DNA of 64,000 nt from Allocoleopsis franciscana PCC 7113 (lineage in GTDB: Bacteria; Cyanobacteriota; Cyanobacteriia; Cyanobacteriales; Coleofasciculaceae), in the NCBI RefSeq assembly GCF_000317515.1, contig NC_019739.1:82046-146045 (forward strand), read 5' to 3'. Below, piece after piece: positions 1-9,402 of the stretch. The position numbers were made by a program, and so were the translations under genes. Position 1 is the first letter of the stretch; the number at the start of each line of letters is the position of its first letter. The notes under the pieces are model-generated. The model did not search any database, had not been told where the DNA came from, and saw only the letters and a program-made list of their open reading frames with translations.

Positions 1-1
1 T

Positions 2-319
2 GGCATCAGCTACAAGTTACATCTATCTGATGGTCGTGCCGTTTGGGGACGGGGGAATGTGAACATTCTGCTGGAATCCGGGTGGCGTCCTAACTGGGAA
101 AAACCTCTGACACTGATTGTCAGCCGCATCGAGAAGCTGGGAGAAGACAAATTCAGTGTGGACTGTGCTCTGCGAGAACGCCTGCCACTTCTACCACCAG
201 GGGCGAACGGTCACACCAATTCTAAAGCCGCATCGCCGAATACTGTTGAGGTGGAAGCACAAGTTGTGACGGAAACAGAGGAATCAGAGGAGGAAGCCTT
301 AGAAAACTTGCACTACTAG
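2..319 (+). CDS. C-terminal part of an unknown protein (5' end outside window)
   Basis: The reading frame is open from base 2 to a TAG at 317-319, so this is the 3' part of a longer gene; an internal GTG at 59 is not needed as a start. The visible 105 residues begin GISYKLHLSDGRAVWGRG, have a mixed alpha/beta look, and end in a low-complexity acidic tail (TETEESEEEALENLHY). I recognise no domain. It is followed by a small repeat and a terminator-like hairpin before the helicase gene, so the two are probably separate transcription units. Confidence 0.55.
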   Translation, partial: GISYKLHLSDGRAVWGRGNVNILLESGWRPNWEKPLTLIVSRIEKLGEDKFSVDCALRERLPLLPPGANGHTNSKAASPNTVEVEAQVVTETEESEEEALENLHY

Positions 320-354
320 CAGTCTGTCGGAGAAAGAATTATTGCTGATGAAAG

Positions 355-390
355 GGACAAGAGAGACAAGGAAGACAAGGGAGACAAGGG
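355..390. repeat. Four tandem 9-bp units (RGACAAGRR)
   Basis: Four consecutive nonamers GGACAAGAG, AGACAAGGA, AGACAAGGG, AGACAAGGG are seen directly. Short tandem arrays of this purine-rich kind are common between cyanobacterial genes and have no established function. Confidence 0.8.
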
Positions 391-482
391 GGATTATTGT
401 GTCTAGATGCTGGTAGAACGGCTCCAAGAGTTTCTCTGACAGGTTGCTAGAACTGTCACTACTCCCTAACTCCTCACTGTAT

Positions 483-510
483 AAGCCTGGGCGCTAGCTT
501 GGGCTTTTTT
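483..510 (+). terminator. Rho-independent-like terminator
   Basis: AAGCC at 483-487 can pair with GGCTT at 502-506 around a GCTAGC-containing centre, and the 3' arm runs into a tract of eight T. It sits between the partial gene and the helicase gene. The stem is imperfect. Confidence 0.5.
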
Positions 511-581
511 TTGCTCTCATCTCAGTTGAGTAGAAAGACAAAATCGCTATTCGCGTTGGGTGGCAAGCTAGGAAACTACTA

Positions 582-3416
582 ATGACACAATCCGACAACA
601 TACCTAACAATACATCCAGCCACCAGCCTGACTACACCGCACTGCTGCAAGCAACTTTAGGAGAAATCCCAACGCTTCCTGAATGGTTAGCCGTTGGGCA
701 ATCGGTGTACTCTTTGGAGCGCGGTTTTGGGGAAGTCGTTGGCTGTTTGGGAAGGCGACTGATTATCCAGTTTGAGAAGTCCTCACAACCCATTTTCCTC
801 CCAAATTGGCCGCTAGCCGTAGAGCAAAAGCACTTAATTAAAGCCTCCGATGCTCCGGCACCTGAACCAATTCCAGAGATTGAGCAGATGGGCGTGCCAA
901 CCTTTCGGAAGTTTGCCACTGAGGTAGCAGATAGCTTAGTCGCTGTTGATGTGATGCCCCCAGCTAAAGGAGAACTACACCCTCTGCCAACAGACCTGCC
1001 AGATGCTTTGTTGAATGCCTTACAACACTCCGGCATCCAGCAGATTTATTCCCATCAACTTGAGGCATTGATGGCACTGCGCTCTGGCAAAGACATCTGT
1101 CTGGTTACTGCCACGAGTTCGGGGAAGACGCTTTCGTTTAGTATCCCAATTCTGGAATCCTGTCTCAACAACCCAAACATCTGTGTCTTAATGTTATACC
1201 CCCTCAAGGCTTTGGCTGTTGACCAGATGGAAAAGTTGGCAACTCTTAACGCCGCTCTACCTCCTGAGAAGCGGCTGAAGATTGGACTGATTACTGGAGA
1301 CACCCCGATTAGTGAACGGAAGCAGCTATTTAGTGACACCCCTCCACAAATCTTGGGGCTTAGTCCCGACCTGTTGCACTATCAGCTTTACAGCGTGCGG
1401 ATGGCTGATGGAGAGCCGTTCCGGGAGTTTTTGCGACGCCTGCGTTATGTTGTCGTGGATGAGTCCCATACCTACCTGGGTGCTTTTGGTGCTGGAGTAA
1501 CCAATCTCTTCCGGCGCTTGCGAGTGGCTGTAGACCGCGTATCTGGGGATAGTTCTCTGTTGCAGTGGGTGTTTGCTAGTGCCACGATTGGGAATCCAAA
1601 CGAGATGGCATTGCGCTTGAGCGGACGAGAAGCGACGCCAGAGCGCTTGGTGCTGATTGATAAGAGCGGGGCGGCGAGTGCGGGACGAACGTTACTGCAT
1701 CTCAAGCCTAGTAATAGCGCTAACCCTGATGCGGCTAAAATTATCCTTTCGTTACTGGATAAGGACTTATCGGGCATCTGCTTCTGTAACAGCCGTAGTG
1801 CTGTCAAAAGCTTGCTCTCACTGATTAAACAGGAAGCGATTCGGCAAGGCTGCGGGTATCTGTCTGATTCTGTGGCTGTGTTTTATGGAAGCTTGAAAAG
1901 CGATCGCCGTCAAGATATCATTCGTCAACTACAACGGGGTCAAGTTCGCTTCATCCTGTCAACCTCGGCGTTGGAGGCAGGGCTGGATTTGCCGGAACTC
2001 GACTGCTGCCTTATCCGGGGATGGCCGGGAAGCCTCATGAGCTTTCGCCAACGCATTGGTCGAGCAGGGCGGCGCAGTCCGGGGTTAGCGATTTTTCTGC
2101 CCGTTGCTCAAAGCCCCCTTGACAACTATTACAGCAACAATCCCCAAATTTTGCTGCATGGAGAGGCAGAAACCGTTTCCATGAACCCCGATTATCCGGT
2201 GCTGCTAGGCAAGCATCTGATGGCGTGCTGTGTTGAGAGCGGTGTGCCGTTGCACCGACTGAGTGAGTATTTTGGAGAGCGTGCGGGAGTTATTGCTGAT
2301 GCGCTGATTGAGCAAGGGCAGCTTTGTGTGAGTCGTCACGGGCAGTTGTGGGGAAGGGGATATCCTCACAAACAGATTAGTTTACGTGGTAGCCGCACCC
2401 AAACCATCCAATTGATTGATAGCAGCACGGGAGAGGAGTTTGAAGAAATGAGTTTGGACATGGCACAGCGAGAGGTGTATGCAGGTGCCATTTACACGGC
2501 GCAGTCAGTGGATGGTGAGATTTGTAAGTTCCAGTCGAAAAACCTGGACGTTGAAGGGTTACGAGCAAGTCTAATCCCTATTGACCCGGAGAGCAATGCG
2601 TTTACTATTGCACAGACTGATTTAGATATTCAGTTGCTCGACCTGTTAGCAGAACCCAAAACTCTCAACCTCTCAATTGCTCAGGGGCAATTATCCCTGA
2701 CTTTAGGTTGGGGAAAGATTACTTCCTCGGTGACGGGCTATAAACTCTGCGTTAAGCAGTACGCACCGACTTGTGTGAATCGCTCTTGTCGCCAGTACCA
2801 TCAACCGCTTTCTGGTAAATCTTGTAGTGTCTGTGGACAGCGGCTCAAGTCAATGGAGTTAGTTACGGTGATTGATGAGGTTGAATTTGAAGAGCCATTG
2901 CAGATTCAGTATCAAGCCCCAATTGTTAAGGTAGAAGCGAATTCGGCAGCCGTCGTTGCCATGATTGAAAGAGTTCGACAGCTTAAAGAGCAGGTGCGTT
3001 CTGCTGCTGATGTCATTCCTCCCCTGTATGCATCCCTGTGGGAAAGTTCGCCAGAGTTTATTGCTCTGCACAGTATGGGGCATCAGATTATTTTTACTGT
3101 GCCTTTGGTTGTTCTTAGCTCTAGCTCTGATTTGAACTACGTTGTAGTTAAAGAGCAGGGAGATGAAACTGTTGGTTACTTTTATGATGCTTGTGAGGGG
3201 GGAAATGGTGCGAGTGAAGCGATTTTCCATCAATTTAGCAAGTTTTCTCAGAAGGCTTACACTTTAGCGATCGCGTGTGATTGTGAGGCGGGTTGTCCTA
3301 AGTGTTTGCATCAACATGGTTGTCCACAGACTAACACGGGACTGAATAAGCAGATTGGGTTGTTTTTGTTAGAGGCGATTAACCGGGGCAGTCAGGATAC
3401 TGTAGAAGACAGCTAA
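582..3416 (+). CDS. MrfA/YprA-like DEAD/DEAH helicase with C-terminal DUF1998 region
   Basis: A 944-residue superfamily 2 helicase. Visible motifs in order: Q-like HQLEAL near 158, Walker A TATSSGKT 176-183, Walker B DESH 293-296, motif III SAT 333-335, and motif VI QRIGRAGRR near 490. A CxxxxC/CxxC zinc knuckle (CVNRSC, CSVC) lies in the last third, and the end carries the Cys cluster CDCEAGCPKCLHQHGC typical of DUF1998 proteins. The family includes Bacillus MrfA, a 3'-5' DNA helicase in mitomycin repair; DrmA of DISARM is related, but no other DISARM gene is next to it. The start is the only good ATG, after the terminator. Role in DNA repair or plasmid maintenance is inferred. Confidence 0.85.
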   Translation: MTQSDNIPNNTSSHQPDYTALLQATLGEIPTLPEWLAVGQSVYSLERGFGEVVGCLGRRLIIQFEKSSQPIFLPNWPLAVEQKHLIKASDAPAPEPIPEIEQMGVPTFRKFATEVADSLVAVDVMPPAKGELHPLPTDLPDALLNALQHSGIQQIYSHQLEALMALRSGKDICLVTATSSGKTLSFSIPILESCLNNPNICVLMLYPLKALAVDQMEKLATLNAALPPEKRLKIGLITGDTPISERKQLFSDTPPQILGLSPDLLHYQLYSVRMADGEPFREFLRRLRYVVVDESHTYLGAFGAGVTNLFRRLRVAVDRVSGDSSLLQWVFASATIGNPNEMALRLSGREATPERLVLIDKSGAASAGRTLLHLKPSNSANPDAAKIILSLLDKDLSGICFCNSRSAVKSLLSLIKQEAIRQGCGYLSDSVAVFYGSLKSDRRQDIIRQLQRGQVRFILSTSALEAGLDLPELDCCLIRGWPGSLMSFRQRIGRAGRRSPGLAIFLPVAQSPLDNYYSNNPQILLHGEAETVSMNPDYPVLLGKHLMACCVESGVPLHRLSEYFGERAGVIADALIEQGQLCVSRHGQLWGRGYPHKQISLRGSRTQTIQLIDSSTGEEFEEMSLDMAQREVYAGAIYTAQSVDGEICKFQSKNLDVEGLRASLIPIDPESNAFTIAQTDLDIQLLDLLAEPKTLNLSIAQGQLSLTLGWGKITSSVTGYKLCVKQYAPTCVNRSCRQYHQPLSGKSCSVCGQRLKSMELVTVIDEVEFEEPLQIQYQAPIVKVEANSAAVVAMIERVRQLKEQVRSAADVIPPLYASLWESSPEFIALHSMGHQIIFTVPLVVLSSSSDLNYVVVKEQGDETVGYFYDACEGGNGASEAIFHQFSKFSQKAYTLAIACDCEAGCPKCLHQHGCPQTNTGLNKQIGLFLLEAINRGSQDTVEDS

Positions 3417-3759
3417 CAGTCCTTCTAACATTTTTGCTGTGATAGAAAGGCTCATACAGCGCCTGTATGTCTTCTTTGTAGGACTGGTTCAGATGTTGGA
3501 GTATGGCTTTCGTGCTGGATGTGACGCTGCCCAAGCTCGACGGTATAAGCTTTTGTCAACGGTTGCGCTCGCGCAACTCTACCCTTCCTGGGATGGAGGA
3601 AACAGTCAAGTCCCACAAATGTACTAAATTCCTGAAAAAGCTTTTCCTTTAATGGTTTAAGCGATTACTATAGCCCACTAAGGGGTGAAAGACATCACTT
3701 TTAGCAACTCTTAGTCGAGTATCATATGTCTTCATTCAACTAGCTCAATAGACTGGAGT
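3417..3759. other. 343-bp spacer, no gene supported
   Basis: A GTG-started 62-codon frame at 3439-3627 has no convincing ribosome-binding site and no recognisable domain. No tRNA or clear terminator is visible. The next gene starts an AT-rich block, so a composition boundary falls here. Confidence 0.5.
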
Positions 3760-4743
3760 ATGGATTTACCGCCATTATTTACGTCCAATCTGGAGCTATG
3801 GCGTACCAAAGCTAGAAAGCAATGGCTCCAGAATGCAATGCCTGCTGCTCAGCTACATCCCAAAATTCCAGCTCAGTTACCCGATTATTTTCTGGATCGT
3901 TACGCCTATAGATTGTTCAGATCATTTTCCGCCAATAGAGCATCTTCTTACGAAGTTCGGATTCCAGACTTCGATCTTATCGCCGAGAGCCAATCATGGA
4001 GTTCACGTCTCGAAAAGGTATTGTCAGGTGTTCCAGCACTGAATATACCACCTCCCTCTCTTAAAGATAGAATTCCTGAACTGCCATTGATTGATGAACT
4101 TTTAGCCAAATGGCGTCAGTACCTAGAAGAATTTGGAGTTGATGTTCCTCCGATGTACTATCGGAATCCAGCAGGAACATATTGGATTGATTTTTTTCAA
4201 CGCTCGGCTCACTTTCCCAAATTGCCAGCAATTCGCAGTCCATCTTTTTATGAAAGATTAAGTCCAAGGCAACAGGAATTTGTTTTAAATAAGCATGGAC
4301 GTGAAGGAATAATTGCATTATACGTTTTCTTGCAGCAAACTCACGAGGAAACTCATTTGCTACAAAAAGGAGAACCTATGCTATGTGAAGTTATACTCGC
4401 ATGGCTATGGTGTAACTTTTTAGGAGAAAACAATTTATGGTACTGGCAGAAAAACGATGATAACGGCATTAGCTTTAATTTAGAAAAACCTTGGGCATCA
4501 AGGATTTTCCTAAGTAGAGCAGATGTTAGATGCTTGTTTAAAGATACGTTTTTGGGAACCAAAGCTGTATTTGGTAATAGACAGATATACGATGATTTAT
4601 GCTTGATTGCTTGGCTATTTGATTCAAAGGTAGTTTGCTATGCAGACTACTTGGAAATTGTAACAAGTTACTTTGAAAATCGCGATAATGGAGTGTGGCT
4701 GTCACGCCAATGTAGCAGGCTATCCGAGTTTTTTGCAAAATAA
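3760..4743 (+). CDS. Unknown protein with an HExxH motif
   Basis: 327 residues, no signal peptide or membrane segment. The one notable feature is HEETH at 195-199 followed by Glu at 205 and 210 (context LLQKGEPMLCEVILAWLW), which fits a metal-binding helix of either a zinc metallopeptidase or a ferritin-like diiron protein. I do not recognise the family. It opens a same-strand run with the glycosyltransferase (5-bp gap), carbamoyltransferase and HAD gene, so a role in the same modification pathway is likely. Base composition is AT-rich compared with flanking plasmid genes. Confidence 0.6.
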   Translation: MDLPPLFTSNLELWRTKARKQWLQNAMPAAQLHPKIPAQLPDYFLDRYAYRLFRSFSANRASSYEVRIPDFDLIAESQSWSSRLEKVLSGVPALNIPPPSLKDRIPELPLIDELLAKWRQYLEEFGVDVPPMYYRNPAGTYWIDFFQRSAHFPKLPAIRSPSFYERLSPRQQEFVLNKHGREGIIALYVFLQQTHEETHLLQKGEPMLCEVILAWLWCNFLGENNLWYWQKNDDNGISFNLEKPWASRIFLSRADVRCLFKDTFLGTKAVFGNRQIYDDLCLIAWLFDSKVVCYADYLEIVTSYFENRDNGVWLSRQCSRLSEFFAK

Positions 4744-4747
4744 AATA

Positions 4748-5749
4748 ATGAATAAAATATATACCGAACAAGCGAAAATTAGCCTGATTATACCAACTAG
4801 AAAACGAGTAGAGATGTTACAAAATTTATTGGATAGTTTGAGAGAACATAAATGGTTGATGAGAGATGATGTTGAAGTCTTAGTCGTTGATAATGCGTCA
4901 GATAAATCAACGGCTAGAGACTTATGCTCTTGCTATAACTCGGTCAAATATCTATATGTTGCGGAGCCAGGTCAAAGAAATGCACTAAACTACGGAATCA
5001 GAAAAGCCTCTGGTGAATTATTGGCTTTCGTTGATGATGATGTTGTTGTCATCAGTGAAGATTGGTTGTATCGAATGGCTAAACATTTTTCAGAACATTC
5101 TAATCTCGGTTATGTTTCTGGAAACGTTAAAGCCTTAGAAACGGCAAGCCGCGCTCAGGAAATTTGGGAAAAGGGAGGGGGATTAAGTAAAGGACAGACT
5201 TCTGTTTACTGGTCAAACAAGGAAGTTGTGAATAATTACAGGTGGAGACCTTTACCGCTGGCTAGGATATGTGTTGGGGCTAACTCGATGATACCTAGAT
5301 CGGTTTTTCGTAAAGTTGGTTTGTTTATCCCTCTTTTCGATCCAGGTGCGCCAATTCCTCATGGCGGCTCTTTGGAGATGGGATATCGAATTATCAAAGC
5401 TGGTTATGACCTTTTTTATGATTCTGAAGCTATAGTGTTACATCATCATCCGACAACTGAAAGTGAGCTGCAAAAGAAATTATTTATATATGGTGTTGGA
5501 GATACAGCAATTCAAGCCTACTTTTTCTGGCGATATAGAGACTATAGAGGTATCTGGTGGGCTTTAGGTGGATATCAATTTTATAGAATTTACAGTTACG
5601 TTATGGGGCAATATAACTTCCCTTTTTTATACGTGTTTTGGCAAATGATCGGTGGTTGTTACGGGACATTTTTGCTGTTTTTCAGGCTGGCTTATAAAGA
5701 CTCTGCTAAATTTTTTAAAATTCCTTTGCTTAGTGAAATTCAAGATTAA
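4748..5749 (+). CDS. Family 2 glycosyltransferase
   Basis: 333 residues from the ATG at 4748, which follows the upstream stop by 4 bases; an earlier in-frame ATG at 4673 would overlap that gene by 71 bases and adds nothing conserved. The N-terminus has the GT-A nucleotide-sugar fold: ISLIIPTRKR (11-20), VEVLVVDNASD, PGQRNALNYGIRKASGE, and the metal-binding DDD at 96-98 (LLAFVDDDVVV). A later ED-like region and HHHP segment follow, with a hydrophobic C-terminal stretch that may touch the membrane. It should transfer a sugar from a nucleotide donor; the acceptor is unknown. Neighbours suggest a decorated small molecule or surface glycan. Confidence 0.85.
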   Translation: MNKIYTEQAKISLIIPTRKRVEMLQNLLDSLREHKWLMRDDVEVLVVDNASDKSTARDLCSCYNSVKYLYVAEPGQRNALNYGIRKASGELLAFVDDDVVVISEDWLYRMAKHFSEHSNLGYVSGNVKALETASRAQEIWEKGGGLSKGQTSVYWSNKEVVNNYRWRPLPLARICVGANSMIPRSVFRKVGLFIPLFDPGAPIPHGGSLEMGYRIIKAGYDLFYDSEAIVLHHHPTTESELQKKLFIYGVGDTAIQAYFFWRYRDYRGIWWALGGYQFYRIYSYVMGQYNFPFLYVFWQMIGGCYGTFLLFFRLAYKDSAKFFKIPLLSEIQD

Positions 5750-5786
5750 CTGTTGGAGTTGTTATAAATTTGCGGGGGATTAAAAT

Positions 5787-7283
5787 ATGTCAGAATACTT
5801 GCTCTCTATATATTTTGGATACCACGACTCATGCATAACTATTGCTAACGATGAATCTATACTTTTGCATTTGCAGGCTGAGAGAGTTTTTAGGAAGAAA
5901 AGAATGCAAGCTGACCTCAAGCAAATGCTTGATTTAATTAGCCTGGGACTCAATTATTTGAATTTAGATATAAAAGATATAACCGAAGTTTACTTAGCAA
6001 AATGGAATAATTTATTTTTTACAGAAAGACAGATTGAAATTAATGGGAAAATTTTTGAGCCAATTATGACTTCACATCATCTTAATCATATTGGCTGCGG
6101 ATTTCCATCAAACTTCGATAAATCGCTAATTGTCTGCGCTGACGGGGGGTCAGAAGATGTAGTAAGTGCAATCTATATAAAAGAAGGGAATAAGGTAAAT
6201 CTTCTTGAAAATCTAAGTAATTCCGTTTTAAATGGAAGGTTTTATGGCACGATTACTCAATTAGTTATTGATCCAAGCTTTTCAAAAGCTCATATGGAAT
6301 ACCCTGGAAAGACAATGGGGTTAGCAGCGTTTGGTAAATGGTCTTCAGAGTTATATGAGCTAATTTTATCTAACCTATCTTTACTGAATCAGCTTTACTA
6401 CAATGGGTGCGATACTCTGAGAAAAATATTTTCAATTTCAGAAGATTACACCAATTATGCATTCGATTGGAGAAGAATAAATCTAGCTTATACTGCTCAA
6501 AAATTCTGGGAAGATGAATGGATAAGAAAGCTGAGTGAATACTCTTATTTATCAGAAAATATAATTTTGACCGGAGGATGCGCTCTTAATGTATCTCTAA
6601 ACTCAAAAATTCTGACTAGCGGGCTTTTTCGCCAACTATATGTGCCACCCGTATGCAATGACAGTGGACAATCACTTGGGGCGCTTCTATATCACCATCC
6701 AAATTTAAAGTGTAACTATCCATACTTGGGTCGGGGTTTTGGAGAATTAGAAGAAGCACCAGGACAGCTAGTTGATGACTTACTAAATCACAAAATTGTG
6801 TGTTGGTATCAGGGTTGTAGTGAAATAGGGGCACGCGCACTTGGACACCGAAGTATTCTTGGCTTGCCTGATTCAGTTAGTATGAGGCGAAAAATTAATG
6901 AACAAGTAAAGAAACGTGAGTTTTATCGTCCTGTTGCACCAATTGTCACTGAATCCGATGTAAAAAAGTTTTTTGATTTTGACCACTGTTCACCTTACAT
7001 GGTAATAGCTCCAAAAGTAAAAGATACATTATGGAAAGTTGCTCCAGCAATTGTTCATGTAGACAATACCAGTCGTCTCCAGACTCTAGCTAAAGAAGTA
7101 AATTCCCCTCTTTACAATGTTTTGAAAACAATTGGTGAAGTTACAGGTACACCTATTTTGATGAACACATCTTTTAATAGTGTGGGTGAACCTATAGTAG
7201 ATACACCGGAAGATGCTAAACATGCTTTTAATAAACTGAATGCTGATGTACTCTACATAAATGGTAAAAGATATGAAAAATGA
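5787..7283 (+). CDS. NodU/CmcH/TobZ-family carbamoyltransferase
   Basis: 498 residues. The N-terminal half has the Kae1/HSP70-like nucleotide-binding fold: YFGYHDSCITI, HHLNHIGCGF (metal-binding His cluster), CADGGSEDV, EYPGKTMGLAAFG, and LTGGCALNVSLNSKI. The C-terminal YrdC-like lobe has WYQGCSEIGARALGHRSIL, VKKREFYRPVAPIV and GTPILMNTSFN. These enzymes make carbamoyl-AMP from carbamoyl phosphate and ATP and transfer the carbamoyl group to a hydroxyl of a sugar or antibiotic. The usual GPRALG signature reads GARALG here (Pro to Ala). The gene follows the glycosyltransferase by 37 bp and overlaps the HAD gene. Confidence 0.88.
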   Translation: MSEYLLSIYFGYHDSCITIANDESILLHLQAERVFRKKRMQADLKQMLDLISLGLNYLNLDIKDITEVYLAKWNNLFFTERQIEINGKIFEPIMTSHHLNHIGCGFPSNFDKSLIVCADGGSEDVVSAIYIKEGNKVNLLENLSNSVLNGRFYGTITQLVIDPSFSKAHMEYPGKTMGLAAFGKWSSELYELILSNLSLLNQLYYNGCDTLRKIFSISEDYTNYAFDWRRINLAYTAQKFWEDEWIRKLSEYSYLSENIILTGGCALNVSLNSKILTSGLFRQLYVPPVCNDSGQSLGALLYHHPNLKCNYPYLGRGFGELEEAPGQLVDDLLNHKIVCWYQGCSEIGARALGHRSILGLPDSVSMRRKINEQVKKREFYRPVAPIVTESDVKKFFDFDHCSPYMVIAPKVKDTLWKVAPAIVHVDNTSRLQTLAKEVNSPLYNVLKTIGEVTGTPILMNTSFNSVGEPIVDTPEDAKHAFNKLNADVLYINGKRYEK

Positions 7284-7974
7284 TAGTAATAAAGCCAGGA
7301 TTTATCATTTAGCTTTTGATCTATGGAATACTACTGCTTACTCTCTGGAGAGAGACCCTTTAATAGATTTGATAGATATATTGAGGTTTTCCTCATCATT
7401 AGAAATCGCCGATATTCAAGCTTTAATTCAAACTAGAGAGTTTATATCTTCAAGACCATTTGCGGAAATATGTGATTTGCTAGAAGTTCCGTACTGCTAT
7501 AAGCATGAAGGAAAGTTTAGAGATTTGATTGAGAGTGAAAGAAAAGGATTCAAGCTATTTCAAGATACTCTACCTGTTTTGAAAACTGCAAGAGAAATTG
7601 GTTTAACGGTTAGTCTTGTTTCAAATTTATGGAACTTTTGTCTTCCTGTGGTGCAAGAGGTATTCTTTTCTCAGTTTCAATTTGATCACGTATTCTTTTC
7701 ATTTGACATTGGTTCAATAAAGCCAAGCATTACATTTTTTAAGGCAATTGAATCTGTTGGTATAAGTCTTTCAGAAACGCTTGTTGTTGGCGATTCATTA
7801 CACTCTGATATTTTAGGAGCTATTAACGCTGGATCTAAGGCAATATGGTTAAAGCGAGATGGTAGCTGTAGCTCACCTGTAGTTAGCGAACCTTTTTATA
7901 GTGATAGATACCTTGGGTCGATAACTAATCTTTATCAAGCTCTTGAAGTTGTCCAAAAAGATTTAATTAATTAG
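7273..7974 (+). CDS. HAD-superfamily hydrolase (HAD-IA type)
   Basis: 233 residues from the ATG at 7273, which overlaps the carbamoyltransferase stop; an ATG at 7261 would overlap more. HAD motifs: I FDLWNT with nucleophile Asp16, II SLVSNLWN, III Lys in IKPSITFFKAIE, IV VVGDSLHSDILGAINAG. Motif I reads DLWN rather than DxD, as in several haloacid-dehalogenase-like members, so phosphatase activity is likely but not certain. The substrate may be a sugar phosphate in the same pathway. It ends convergently with the membrane glycosyltransferase, 10 bp away. Confidence 0.8.
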   Translation: MKNDSNKARIYHLAFDLWNTTAYSLERDPLIDLIDILRFSSSLEIADIQALIQTREFISSRPFAEICDLLEVPYCYKHEGKFRDLIESERKGFKLFQDTLPVLKTAREIGLTVSLVSNLWNFCLPVVQEVFFSQFQFDHVFFSFDIGSIKPSITFFKAIESVGISLSETLVVGDSLHSDILGAINAGSKAIWLKRDGSCSSPVVSEPFYSDRYLGSITNLYQALEVVQKDLIN

Positions 7975-7984
7975 TTTAGTCTCT

Positions 7985-9310
7985 CTAACTAAAGTAGTTT
8001 TTAGATTTTGGGGTAGATGTAATGACAACGTTTTTATTAAGAAATTGAAGAACATAGTAGTGCCAAGGTGGGATAGACCATATTAATCTCATAACCAAAT
8101 AGCATAAGAAATACTTTGTCATCCAAGACCAAAGATTAGGTAACACAGTATTTACTTTAGGTTTAGCAAAGTCATGAAGCTGTTGATAGGCATAAAACAG
8201 TAAGAAGTGGCGAAATAAGGTTACGATTACCAAGATTAAGATATAGGCTAGGTAATAGTTTGATTTTTTAATTATGGCTAAAATTAAAATTGATATAGCA
8301 GCTATTAAACAGAGAGGAGTTATTAAAAACCATCTAAGGTTATTAACGAAAGATAATAGGGCATTAGTGTATACCCTCAATGTTGGTTTAACATTATTCA
8401 GCTCCTGAATGTATAAATTACATCCATTGTACCAACGTAATCCCTGCATATACATATCAAAGATTTTGGAAGGGGATGGAGATGTATCAGGAATAGGAAT
8501 AGATACTATTGGAATATTTCTGTAGGAAAGTGCAAATCCTAAACTAGAGTCACAACTAGGAGGCGAAAACCCCCCTGCGTGTTTGAGAGCAGAAAACTTA
8601 ATGTGTTCTCCATGCCCAGTTAAATGAATTGCCATTCTCAGAGGATTGAAATTTTCAGTTCTAAAATATGACGTGATTTCCGCCGTATAATGATAATTGA
8701 GGCTATGTATATTTCTAGATGTAGCAATTATTTCAACTGAAATGTTTCCTTCTTTGAGGGGATAATAGGGAGATTGCTGGAAAGCTATCATCTGCTCTTG
8801 ATTAATATTGTTCAAAACTAAATAGTTAGATAGAAATTGAAAAGCTCTAGCGTCGGGAACTGAATCACAGTCATAGACAGATACAAAATCACAATCTCTT
8901 AGAGCGGAATCAATCCAATCAAGAGCAAAATTAAGCTGTTCTGACTTCAATGATTTTATCCTTGTGCTTATCAAGTGAATAAAATTTTCTCTATTTTCAA
9001 GACTACTTAATGCTTCTTTAACTATTGCCGATGTCGGTTGATCTGAGTAGTGTGTAATAAAAATTATTTTTAGATTTTGGATTTCCTTAAGTTCGCTATA
9101 AAATCTGTTAACGGTTGTTTTGGCTAGTTCTGTCTCTTTAAAAAGTGGAACTAAAACCCAAAAATTTACATTTGCTTGAGCTGAAACTTCTAGCCAATTA
9201 TTTAATGTATGAAATCTCTGACTCTGCCTTATTAAATTACGCTGAATATAGAAGATACAGATTGAAAGATGAATAACTGCTAAGAAAACTATAGCTAATA
9301 ACAGTAACAT
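7985..9310 (-). CDS. Membrane glycosyltransferase, GT2-like
   Basis: 441 residues. Residues 1-22 form a membrane anchor and three or four hydrophobic segments fill the last third (around LITPLCLIAAISILILAII and YLAYILILVIVTLF). The central cytosolic domain carries VYDCDSVPD (DxD-type metal site), HLTGHGEHIK, and QGLRWYNG, equivalent to the Q/RxxRW motif of processive GT2 enzymes. The layout resembles chitin/cellulose synthase-like transferases but the family is not certain. It is read toward the HAD gene and away from dnaN, and is AT-rich like its neighbours. Confidence 0.72.
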   Translation of the reverse strand: MLLLLAIVFLAVIHLSICIFYIQRNLIRQSQRFHTLNNWLEVSAQANVNFWVLVPLFKETELAKTTVNRFYSELKEIQNLKIIFITHYSDQPTSAIVKEALSSLENRENFIHLISTRIKSLKSEQLNFALDWIDSALRDCDFVSVYDCDSVPDARAFQFLSNYLVLNNINQEQMIAFQQSPYYPLKEGNISVEIIATSRNIHSLNYHYTAEITSYFRTENFNPLRMAIHLTGHGEHIKFSALKHAGGFSPPSCDSSLGFALSYRNIPIVSIPIPDTSPSPSKIFDMYMQGLRWYNGCNLYIQELNNVKPTLRVYTNALLSFVNNLRWFLITPLCLIAAISILILAIIKKSNYYLAYILILVIVTLFRHFLLFYAYQQLHDFAKPKVNTVLPNLWSWMTKYFLCYLVMRLIWSIPPWHYYVLQFLNKNVVITSTPKSKNYFS

Positions 9311-9367
9311 TTTTAGTCAAAATCTCGTAATGTTAGAAAGTCAAGCAGTTAGACGATCGCGCATTGG

Positions 9368-9387
9368 GTGAATCAATCCATATTCAC
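9368..9387. promoter_or_regulatory. Small inverted repeat upstream of dnaN
   Basis: GTGAAT, 8 bases, ATTCAC lies 15 bp before the dnaN start, in the divergent space between the glycosyltransferase and dnaN. This is a possible operator; no clear -10/-35 pair is visible. Confidence 0.25.
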
Positions 9388-9402
9388 TGATTACTGCAAA
9401 AC

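Noticed and set aside
582..3416. DISARM defence helicase (DrmA)
   Set aside because: No DrmB, DrmC, methyltransferase or phospholipase gene nearby; the C-terminal Cys cluster fits MrfA/YprA equally well.
3439..3627. GTG-started 62-codon frame after the helicase
   Set aside because: No ribosome-binding site, no recognisable domain, and composition like noncoding DNA.
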